Part shown: in pieces, positions 1 through 5,062 of the stretch
Numbering within the stretch: the first letter of the stretch is position 1
How the letters are laid out: each line of letters begins with the position of its first letter
Source of the DNA: Opitutaceae bacterium
GTDB lineage: Bacteria > Verrucomicrobiota > Verrucomicrobiia > Opitutales > Opitutaceae
Assembly: GCA_025352845.1 (NCBI GenBank)
Contig: JANXSC010000594.1
Coordinates: 1 to 5,062, forward strand
Reading direction: 5' to 3'
DNA length: 5,062 nt
Notes under the pieces: generated by a model
The model's database searches: none
Seen by the model: only the letters and a program-made list of their open reading frames with translations
What the model was told of the DNA's origin: nothing
Program-made: the position numbers and the translations under genes

Positions 1-3000
1 TCGCTGCGGCGCTGGCGCGGAGGAACGCGATCACGTCGCGGAGGCCGGGGGCACCGAGGCCCTCGAAGCCCTCGGGCATCAGCGAGCGGCGGGTGTTTTC
101 GCGGGCAGTGATGTCGGCGAGCTTGATTTCGGAGTCGCCGCTCTGGTTGCGGAGCGTGAGCGCGGAGTTGTTTTCATTTACGATCACGCCGGTGAAGGTT
201 TCGCCTTTTTTCGTGGTGATGTTCCACTGCCAGAAGTTCGGTTCGACCTGCCGATTCGGATCGACGATGGCGGTGAGCAACTCGGCGGGAGCATGCGCGC
301 CAATGCCGGCGAGCGGCGGGCCGACATCGCGGACGCCGAGGTCGCCGAGCTTGTGGCAGAGGGCGCAGGCGGAGGAGAAGAGCGTGCGGCCGTTGGCGGC
401 GTCGCCGGATTTCTCCACCTCGGCGAGGAGTTTCGCGATGAGCTCGTCCTTTTCCTTCGTGGGCGGATTCGTGGCAGCGAGCACGGCGGCGGCCTCGGTG
501 GAAACGCGGTTGTTCGGATGCGTGCGGAGGCGCGCGATGTTGCCGGGCCCGAGCGCAGCGGGAGTGACGCGGCTCTCCTTGATCGCGGAGAGGAGTGCGA
601 GCGCGGTCTCGGGGCGCTTCAACAATTGCTCGAAGATCACGGCGGACTTGGTCTGCACGAACGCGTTGATCAAAACGTTGGCGGGTTCGCGACCGGCGAG
701 TTCGCCGACAGTGGCGATGAGAGGAGTCTTGATGGAGTCGGCGATCGCGGCATCGGCGAGGAGTGCGCCGATTTTGGCGAGCGCCTCGGAGCGCTTCTGC
801 GGCAAGGCGACGAGCGCGCTGGCGATTTCGGCGCGGCGTGCATCGGGCGTCTTCGCGTCGGCGAGATCGGCGAGGAGGGTTTGGGCGGTTTGGGAAATGG
901 TGTCGGCGAGCGCGCCGGATTTGTCCCACTTGGCGGCGAGGAGCAGCGCGGTGGCGGACGAGTCGGGGGCAGTGAGAAGTTTTTTCAGCGCGGCGATTGT
1001 GGCGGCGTCGGGTGGGGGCAACTGATCGCCGAGTGAGGCGAGACCGCGGAGCACGCCAAGGGCGAGCGGGCCGGGCGAGGCAGCGGCGGCTTGCGCGAGG
1101 CGGCCGGCGTTCGCGGGCGGGACGGACGAGGCAAGGGCCGTGACGAAGCTGCCGAGGGCGGCGCTGTCTTTGCTCGCGAGGGTATCCGCGATAAAGTCGG
1201 TGGCGTGGTCGCTCGCGGCGGCGATGAGCGCGGAGCGCGTCCAGTCATCGGTGGCGGCGGCGAACTCGGCGAGGACGGCGGCGCGTTGCGCGGGCGTGCC
1301 CGCGGAGCGCGCGGACTCGTAGCGGCTGAGGACGGGGCTGCCCATTTTCGGGGCGAGCGAAGTCACACGCGCGTCGCCCGGGAAGCTTTCCTGCGCGAGG
1401 CGCAGGGCGGTTTTCTTCACGTGGGCGTTGGGGCTCGTCTCGATCGTTTTGATGAGCGCGGCGAGGTTGGTGCGATCGAGCGAGAGCGTGGGGAGCTTGA
1501 TGGCCTCCTTGTGCTGCACGCGCCAGATACGGGAGAAATAGTGATCGCGGTCGGGGCGGACGGCGGCGTTGGCGGGAGAGTGCTGCGGTCCGCGCGTGTC
1601 GTTGTGAATGACGGCCTGGTTGTAGAAATCGACGAGGTAGAGCGCACCATCGGGGCCGACGCGGTTTTCGATCGGACGGAACCAGAGGTCGCGGCTGCGG
1701 ATGAACTCGGTTTGCTCGCGGCCGGCTTCCTTTTCGACGCGATAGCTCACGCCTTCCTTGCGGACGAATTCGTGGTGGACGATGTTGAGTGTGGGCTCGG
1801 TGGTGAAGTAGCTGTAATTCCACTTCGCGGGCCACGCGCCACCCTCATAGATCGCGCAGCCGGCGGCGGCGGTGAAGTTGCCGACCTGATCGATTTGCAC
1901 GTAGGCCTGTTCGGGCCACGACATCGCGGGGTAGGTTTTTTGATTTACCATCATCCCTTTCCACGAGGTGGTGCCGGGGAGTTTGCCTTTTGCGAGGACG
2001 CTCTCCGGGAGGACGGTGTGGAAAAACACGGTGCCGCTCGTGGGCTGCGTCCAAAACACCTGGCCGTCCCACGTGACATCGAGGCCCCAGGTGTTGCCGT
2101 TGCGGCTGGAGTATTGCTCGAAGGCGGAACCGTCGGGCTTGAAGCGGACAACGCCGCTGCCGTCGGGGCCGAATTTTTTCGTGCCGTCGCCCGAGGTCAC
2201 ATCGCCGCGACTGTAGCCGTGCGTCGCGTAGATCCAGCCGTCGAGGCCCCAGCGGAGATTGTTGATGACGGCGTGGGTGTCGGTGATGCCGAGGCCCGTG
2301 TAGAGCTTCGTGCGCTTGTCGCAGACGCCGTCGCCGTTCGTGTCTTCGAGCAGCCAGATGTCGGGCGAGCACGCGGCGATGACGCCGGTTTTGTAGAGCA
2401 CGAAACTGGTGACGAGCTCGAGTTTGTCGGCGAAGACCTGCTTCTTGTCCATGACGCCGTCGCCGTTGGTGTCGGTGAGAATGGAAATGCGATCCTCGGG
2501 ATCGCGCTCGACGTTGGTGCCGCGGAGTGAGCCAGAGTCTTTCCACGGGGCGTTGGTATTGGGCTTGCGGCGGCCGTTGGGATACTCGGGCGTCTCGCAG
2601 ACCCAGAGGCGGCCGCGCTCGTCCCAATCGATGTTCATGACCTTGTTGATGAGCGGTTCGGAGGCGACGAGCGTGAGATTAAACTCAGGATGAACTTCGA
2701 GCTTGGCGGCGGCTTGCGCGGGCGCAATTGGTCCCCCCTCGGGATAGCGAAGCGCGTCGCCGAGCTCGTCGTCGCGGCAGAGTTCGTTGGCGTTGGCGCG
2801 CTGGCCGGCCCACGCGATGCCGTGCAGGAGGATGGCGCGGTAGTTGGGGCGGGAGAAATTTTCGTAGCGATGGCCGGGGATCGAAACGAACGCGCGGTAG
2901 GGTTTCGCGGCGCCAGCGATCCTGCGCTCGTAGGTCCACATCTGCGGCTGGTGGTCGTAAATGTTTACGCCCTTGTTTTTCGCGACGGCCTCGGCGGCAC

Positions 3001-3595
3001 GGGCCTGCGCCTCGCGGTTGCCGCGGCCACCGGTGTCGATGGCCTTGGGCGTGTAGGCGGTGGCGAGGACGTGCGCCTCGGGGAGCATGTCCATGTCGTA
3101 GTAAATCTCGTCGTCCATGGACCAGTTGGACGCGCCGCGCGTGATGGGATGATCGCGGTCGGTGAAGTAAACATGCATCGGGGCCTCGAGCCATTTCGTG
3201 GTGCCGAAGCGCCACGAACCGCCGACGATGGTCTTGAACCAATCGGGATCGCGCGAGACAGAGGCGGCGTGAATGACGACGATGCCGCCGCCGCGCCTCA
3301 GAAACGTGTCGAGGTTGGCGCGGTCGGTGGCATCGGGGATGTTGCCGCCTTCTTGTGCGTGAATGATCAGGACATCGGTGGCCGCGAGTTGCGTGGCGGT
3401 GGGGAACGTGTCGCCGCCCGTGGCGCGCGCGCCGCGGGCGTTGAGCAGCGGCACCCAATCGGCGAGGAAACGCGGGTGGTCGTGCTGGCCGGGGCCGTGG
3501 GACTTCGGACCGGAGCGGATGAAGATGCGGAGCGGCTCGGCGGCGGAGAGAGACGCGGCGAGCGTGAAGAAAAAAACGAGTATGAAACGTTTCAT
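1..3595 (-). CDS. Secreted ThuA / PVC-type dehydrogenase / HEAT / cytochrome c fusion protein (3' end outside window)
   Basis: One uninterrupted frame of 1198 codons, open at the left edge. Seen in order: a signal peptide (residues 1-19); a ThuA-like domain (about 22-265) with HGPGQHDHPRF at 33-43 and a GGGIVVIHAA strand-loop at 102-111; a Pirellula/Verrucomicrobium-type 'membrane-bound dehydrogenase' propeller (about 299-693, TIGR02604-like) starting LEVHPEFNLTLVASEP, containing two DTNGDGV loops and GGAWPAKWNYSYF, and ending RIWRV; an Ala-rich helical HEAT-like region (about 700-1055); and a heme domain (TIGR02603-like) with CALCH at 1077-1081 and a likely axial Met in SLMPEGF (M1173). The ATG at 3595 is chosen because the signal peptide follows at once; no Shine-Dalgarno is visible. 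Known of the family: these proteins are abundant in PVC bacteria and mostly uncharacterised. ThuA of Sinorhizobium acts in trehalose use through 3-keto sugars. Inferred: extracytoplasmic oxidation of a sugar-like substrate with the heme as electron acceptor. The frame probably ends soon after the edge, since SLMPEG...VIAFL is the usual end of the cytochrome domain, unless another domain follows. Confidence 0.93.
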   Translation of the reverse strand, partial: MKRFILVFFFTLAASLSAAEPLRIFIRSGPKSHGPGQHDHPRFLADWVPLLNARGARATGGDTFPTATQLAATDVLIIHAQEGGNIPDATDRANLDTFLRRGGGIVVIHAASVSRDPDWFKTIVGGSWRFGTTKWLEAPMHVYFTDRDHPITRGASNWSMDDEIYYDMDMLPEAHVLATAYTPKAIDTGGRGNREAQARAAEAVAKNKGVNIYDHQPQMWTYERRIAGAAKPYRAFVSIPGHRYENFSRPNYRAILLHGIAWAGQRANANELCRDDELGDALRYPEGGPIAPAQAAAKLEVHPEFNLTLVASEPLINKVMNIDWDERGRLWVCETPEYPNGRRKPNTNAPWKDSGSLRGTNVERDPEDRISILTDTNGDGVMDKKQVFADKLELVTSFVLYKTGVIAACSPDIWLLEDTNGDGVCDKRTKLYTGLGITDTHAVINNLRWGLDGWIYATHGYSRGDVTSGDGTKKFGPDGSGVVRFKPDGSAFEQYSSRNGNTWGLDVTWDGQVFWTQPTSGTVFFHTVLPESVLAKGKLPGTTSWKGMMVNQKTYPAMSWPEQAYVQIDQVGNFTAAAGCAIYEGGAWPAKWNYSYFTTEPTLNIVHHEFVRKEGVSYRVEKEAGREQTEFIRSRDLWFRPIENRVGPDGALYLVDFYNQAVIHNDTRGPQHSPANAAVRPDRDHYFSRIWRVQHKEAIKLPTLSLDRTNLAALIKTIETSPNAHVKKTALRLAQESFPGDARVTSLAPKMGSPVLSRYESARSAGTPAQRAAVLAEFAAATDDWTRSALIAAASDHATDFIADTLASKDSAALGSFVTALASSVPPANAGRLAQAAAASPGPLALGVLRGLASLGDQLPPPDAATIAALKKLLTAPDSSATALLLAAKWDKSGALADTISQTAQTLLADLADAKTPDARRAEIASALVALPQKRSEALAKIGALLADAAIADSIKTPLIATVGELAGREPANVLINAFVQTKSAVIFEQLLKRPETALALLSAIKESRVTPAALGPGNIARLRTHPNNRVSTEAAAVLAATNPPTKEKDELIAKLLAEVEKSGDAANGRTLFSSACALCHKLGDLGVRDVGPPLAGIGAHAPAELLTAIVDPNRQVEPNFWQWNITTKKGETFTGVIVNENNSALTLRNQSGDSEIKLADITARENTRRSLMPEGFEGLGAPGLRDVIAFLRASAAA
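353..367 (-). other. c-type heme attachment site CALCH
   Basis: Codons for residues 1077-1081 spell C-A-L-C-H, the canonical CxxCH covalent heme c motif, followed by KLGDLGVRDVGPPLAG, a typical class I cytochrome c continuation with a Gly-Pro-Pro-Leu turn. The candidate sixth ligand is M1173 in SLMPEGF, 92 residues later (codon at 77-79), the usual spacing for the PVC-type heme domain. One heme site only is visible in the window. Confidence 0.9.
2318..2473 (-). other. Paired DTNGDGV calcium-loop-like motifs in the propeller
   Basis: Two copies of D-T-N-G-D-G-V-x-D-K occur at residues 375-384 and 418-427, 43 residues apart. The D-x-N-x-D-G-x-x-D spacing resembles EF-hand, dockerin or excalibur calcium loops. 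Such DxDGDG insertions are common in the first blades of PVC-type dehydrogenase domains. Calcium binding is inferred, not shown. The second copy carries a Cys (C425) at the variable position. Confidence 0.6.
3539..3595 (-). other. Signal peptide of the ThuA/dehydrogenase protein
   Basis: Residues 1-19 read MKRFILVFFFTLAASLSAA: a K-R positive start, a hydrophobic core rich in Phe and Leu, and a small-residue end matching an AXA-type signal peptidase I site, with cleavage after A18 or A19. There is no lipobox Cys, so a soluble exported protein is expected. This fits the covalent heme site further on, because c-type heme is attached outside the cytoplasm. Confidence 0.85.
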
Positions 3596-3614
3596 GGGAA
3601 AAGTGATTCAGGGA

Positions 3615-3712
3615 TTGTCATTCTGAGCGCAGCGAAGAATCCAGCAGGAGATTCGCATTTCAAAATCGGCTCGTGAGTCCAAGTGGATTCTTCGCTGCGC
3701 TCAGAATGACAA
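3615..3712. repeat. Perfect 29-bp inverted repeat, REP-like palindrome
   Basis: Arm 3615-3643 is an exact reverse complement of arm 3684-3712, with a 40-nt non-palindromic spacer. The core of the left arm is TTCTGAGCGCAGCGAAGAA (3621-3639). Each arm can also fold alone: ATTCT pairs with AGAAT and GC with GC around a GCA loop, leaving a tandem G-A/A-G mismatch in the stem. The element fills most of the gap between the cupin stop and the start of the ThuA gene. Dispersed repeats of very similar sequence are, to my recollection, scattered through intergenic regions of several bacterial phyla, so this is probably a mobile REP/MITE-like element and not a local invention. It may act as a weak transcription barrier or mRNA stabiliser. 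There is no T-tract immediately after it on the minus strand, so a classical intrinsic terminator is not supported. Confidence 0.88.
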
Positions 3713-3753
3713 GGGTTAGGGAATGGTTGGGGTTTCTCGAAGGATAGAAAATT

Positions 3754-4203
3754 TTACGCGCGCGTCACGCACACCGGCAGGCCGCGACGCAACGAAGCCC
3801 ACGGTTCCTGCGCTGAGACGTCGTGCGGGTCGGGGGCGGCGGCGAGGGCGTCGGGGAGTTTCGCGGGCGAGAGCATCGCGAGGAAGACGAGCGGCTCGGC
3901 GTGCGGGTTGTAGGTCGCGTGGATCGTGCCGGCGGGGATGTGCGCCATCTCACCGGCGCGGAGGATGCGATATTCCTGGCCGACCCACTGCTCGGCGCGG
4001 CCGTAGACGACGTAGATGATTTCCTCGCGGTGCGGATGATAGTGAAACGGGTGGCAGTGCATCGGGTCCATGTTCGCGCGCACGAGGAGGAGTTTCTCGG
4101 CGGCGACGATGTCCGGGCGGCAAAGCCATTCGTTGTTGGTCCACGCATTCGGCTCGCGCAGGGCGTCGGCGATTTGGACGAAGCGGCGGTCGAGGGGGGA
4201 CAT
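3754..4203 (-). CDS. Small single-domain cupin protein
   Basis: 149 residues, ATG to TAA. Both cupin motifs are intact. Motif 1 is H54-Y-H56-PHRE-E61-IIYVVY-G68, and motif 2 is G84-EMAHI-P90-A-G92-TI-H95-ATY-N99, an exact match to GX5PXGX2HX3N. Predicted metal ligands are H54, H56, E61 and H95. H49 and H51 just before motif 1 add further imidazoles near the site. There is no signal peptide or membrane segment, so the protein is cytoplasmic. Residues before about 36 and after about 113 form short extensions around one beta-barrel, the usual size for a Cupin_2 protein. Members of this fold include sugar isomerases, dioxygenases and sensors, and the substrate cannot be told from sequence. It lies 69 bp after the TIM-barrel gene and 158 bp before the ThuA gene on the same strand, so a shared sugar-related role is possible but inferred. 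No Shine-Dalgarno precedes the ATG, and no better upstream start was seen. Confidence 0.9.
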   Translation of the reverse strand: MSPLDRRFVQIADALREPNAWTNNEWLCRPDIVAAEKLLLVRANMDPMHCHPFHYHPHREEIIYVVYGRAEQWVGQEYRILRAGEMAHIPAGTIHATYNPHAEPLVFLAMLSPAKLPDALAAAPDPHDVSAQEPWASLRRGLPVCVTRA

Positions 4204-4222
4204 GGGGCTCGAAGTTTGGAGT

Positions 4223-4287
4223 AGGGCGGGTCTCTGACCCGCCTTTCAGGACGTGGAGTTTTCGAGGGCGGGTCAGAGACCCGCCCT
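4223..4287. repeat. Perfect 21-bp inverted repeat made of two self-palindromic units
   Basis: Arm 4223-4243 is an exact reverse complement of arm 4267-4287, with a 23-nt spacer. Each unit is itself a hairpin: GGCGGGTC-TCT-GACCCGCC at 4225-4243 (8 bp), and a longer version with loop AGA at 4265-4287 (10 bp). The pair can therefore fold either as two short hairpins or as one long stem. This is the usual layout of REP/BIME-type elements, whose identity here is inferred. Its right unit runs into the 3' end of the TIM-barrel gene and contains that gene's TGA stop (4273-4275). Its left arm ends 19 nt before the cupin ATG. It differs in sequence from the repeat at 3615-3712. Confidence 0.88.
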
Positions 4288-5062
4288 GCTTTTAACTTTC
4301 AGCGCCTTGAATTTCCGTGTGAGGTCTATGAGCGATTGCTCCACGCCCATGCGCTCTAGGCTGCTGGCGCCGACGAAGCCCACGCAGTCGGTGCCTTTGA
4401 TGACGCGCGCGGCGTCCTCGGGCGTGTTGATCGGGCCGCCGTGGCAGAGGAAGAAGATGTCGTTTCGCACGGCGCTCGCGGCGTCGATGATGTCCTGCGT
4501 GACCTTGAGCGTGTGCTTCCAGCTCATGACCGCGCGCTTCACGCCGATGCTGCCGCCGACGGTCGTGCCGACGTGCGCGATGATCGCGTCGGCACCGGCC
4601 TTGGCCATTTCGGCTGCCTCCTCGGGCGAGCCGACATAGACGATCGAGAAGAGGTCCATGCGGCGTGCGAGGGCGATCATCTCGTATTCCTTCTTCACGC
4701 TCATGCCGGTTTCCTCAAGCACGCCGCGAAAATGCCCGTCGACGATCGTGTGCGTGGGAAAATTATTCACGCCGGAGAAACCCATTTCCTTCACCTGCCC
4801 GAGCCAGTGCCACATGCGGCGGCGCGGATCGGTGGCGTGGACGCCGCAGATGACGGGACATTCCTCGACGACGGGGAGCACCTCGTATTCGCCGATCTCC
4901 ATGGCGATGGCGTTGGCGTCGCCGTAGGCCATCATGCCGGCGGTGGAGCCGTGGCCCATCATGCGGAAGCGGCCGCTGTTATAGATGATGATGAGATCGG
5001 CGCCGCCCTTCTCGATAAACTTGGCGCTGATGCCCGTGCCGGCACCGGCGGCGATGATCGCG
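4273..5062 (-). CDS. TIM-barrel 'phosphoenolpyruvate hydrolase-like' family protein (N-terminus outside window)
   Basis: 262 codons plus TGA, open at the right edge. Numbering from the first full codon (5061), recognisable family blocks are GAGTGISAKF (6-15), IYNSGRFRMMGHGS (26-39), GVHATDP (73-79), GVNNFPTHTIVDG (97-109), AHVGTTVGG (162-170), HGGPINTPEDA (207-217) and GFVGASSLERM (228-238). They are spaced as the strand-end loops of a (beta/alpha)8 barrel, with phosphate-gripping Gly-rich loops near the end. This matches the PF09370-type predicted TIM-barrel enzymes, annotated as phosphoenolpyruvate hydrolase-like and also found fused to Tm-1-like domains in plants. The true activity is not established. 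The family start lies roughly 10-20 residues upstream of the edge. The ATG at 4962 is internal, because conserved residues precede it without a stop. The protein has a normal end at KFKALKVK, and the final SRAGL and TGA come mainly from the overlapping inverted repeat. It is probably cytoplasmic and may be the first visible gene of a three-gene unit. Confidence 0.9.
   Translation of the reverse strand, partial: AIIAAGAGTGISAKFIEKGGADLIIIYNSGRFRMMGHGSTAGMMAYGDANAIAMEIGEYEVLPVVEECPVICGVHATDPRRRMWHWLGQVKEMGFSGVNNFPTHTIVDGHFRGVLEETGMSVKKEYEMIALARRMDLFSIVYVGSPEEAAEMAKAGADAIIAHVGTTVGGSIGVKRAVMSWKHTLKVTQDIIDAASAVRNDIFFLCHGGPINTPEDAARVIKGTDCVGFVGASSLERMGVEQSLIDLTRKFKALKVKSRAGL

Noticed and set aside
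93..1036. Overlapping plus-strand frames of about 250-310 codons over the HEAT and cytochrome region
   Set aside because: Both lie antisense to the heme domain and HEAT-like repeats, have low-complexity products and overlap each other. The CxxCH site and continuous family similarity fix the minus strand as coding.
1091..2530. A 479-codon plus-strand open frame opposite the dehydrogenase region
   Set aside because: It mirrors a continuous minus-strand frame with clear domains. Its product is a Gly/Ala/Val/Glu-rich sequence with no recognisable motif. Long antisense frames are expected when the real gene is rich in G or C at third positions.
2690..3676. A 328-codon plus-strand open frame over the ThuA domain that runs into the intergenic repeat
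   Set aside because: It is antisense to well-conserved ThuA motifs, and its tail reads through the 29-bp palindrome. The product has no recognisable domain.
3644..3683. Possible promoter for the ThuA gene in the spacer of the 29-bp repeat (TTGGAC near 3678-3683 on the minus strand)
   Set aside because: A TTGGAC-like -35 exists, but no acceptable -10 lies about 17 nt downstream. Host promoter rules are unknown, so it is not called.
3823..4224. A 133-codon plus-strand frame opposite the cupin
   Set aside because: The minus strand encodes exact cupin motifs, and the plus-strand product is a Gly/Val/Arg-rich shadow.
4265..4294. Plus-strand hairpin followed by GCTTTT, resembling an intrinsic terminator
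   Set aside because: The T-tract follows the stem only on the plus strand, where no gene lies upstream. It is short and preceded by GC. On the minus strand, where the genes run, there is no T-run after the stem.
4273..4962. ATG at 4962 as the start of the TIM-barrel gene
   Set aside because: The frame is open to the window edge, and conserved family blocks GAGTG and IYNSGRFR lie upstream of this Met, so it is internal.

Overview
The window is GC-rich and all of its coding signal lies on the minus strand. The gene content points to the PVC superphylum, most likely a verrucomicrobium of the Opitutaceae type. The main reason is a giant secreted protein combining a ThuA-like domain, a Pirellula/Verrucomicrobium-type dehydrogenase propeller, a HEAT-like helical region and a C-terminal CxxCH cytochrome domain. 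This architecture is strongly expanded in Planctomycetes and Verrucomicrobia. The taxon is inferred from domain style and composition, as there is no rRNA or other marker here.

Layout from right to left, which is the direction of transcription. (1) 5062-4273: a TIM-barrel protein of the 'phosphoenolpyruvate hydrolase-like' family, cut by the right edge and missing only a short N-terminus. (2) 4272-4204: a 69-bp gap holding most of a perfect 21-bp inverted repeat whose right unit overlaps the TIM-barrel gene and supplies its stop codon. (3) 4203-3754: a small single-domain cupin with complete metal-binding motifs. (4) 3753-3596: a 158-bp gap holding a second, unrelated, perfect 29-bp inverted repeat. 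(5) 3595-1: the ThuA/dehydrogenase/HEAT/cytochrome c protein, 1198 codons in the window and still open at the left edge.

The three genes are co-directional and could form one transcription unit, with the two REP-like palindromes punctuating it. The large protein starts with a signal peptide and is expected to act outside the cytoplasm, probably in oxidising a carbohydrate-type substrate and passing electrons to its heme. The cupin and the TIM barrel have no visible export signal and would act in the cytoplasm. No direct pathway link among the three can be proven from the sequence.

The most unusual signals are not in the proteins but between them. Two different palindromic repeat families sit in successive intergenic gaps. 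One donates a stop codon and the last few residues of its upstream gene. Both end exactly 19 nt before the next start codon, and neither leader shows a Shine-Dalgarno sequence. No new defence, mobile or CRISPR system was found. Long plus-strand open frames are mirror images of the GC-rich minus-strand genes. No gene-free stretch exceeds 300 bases.
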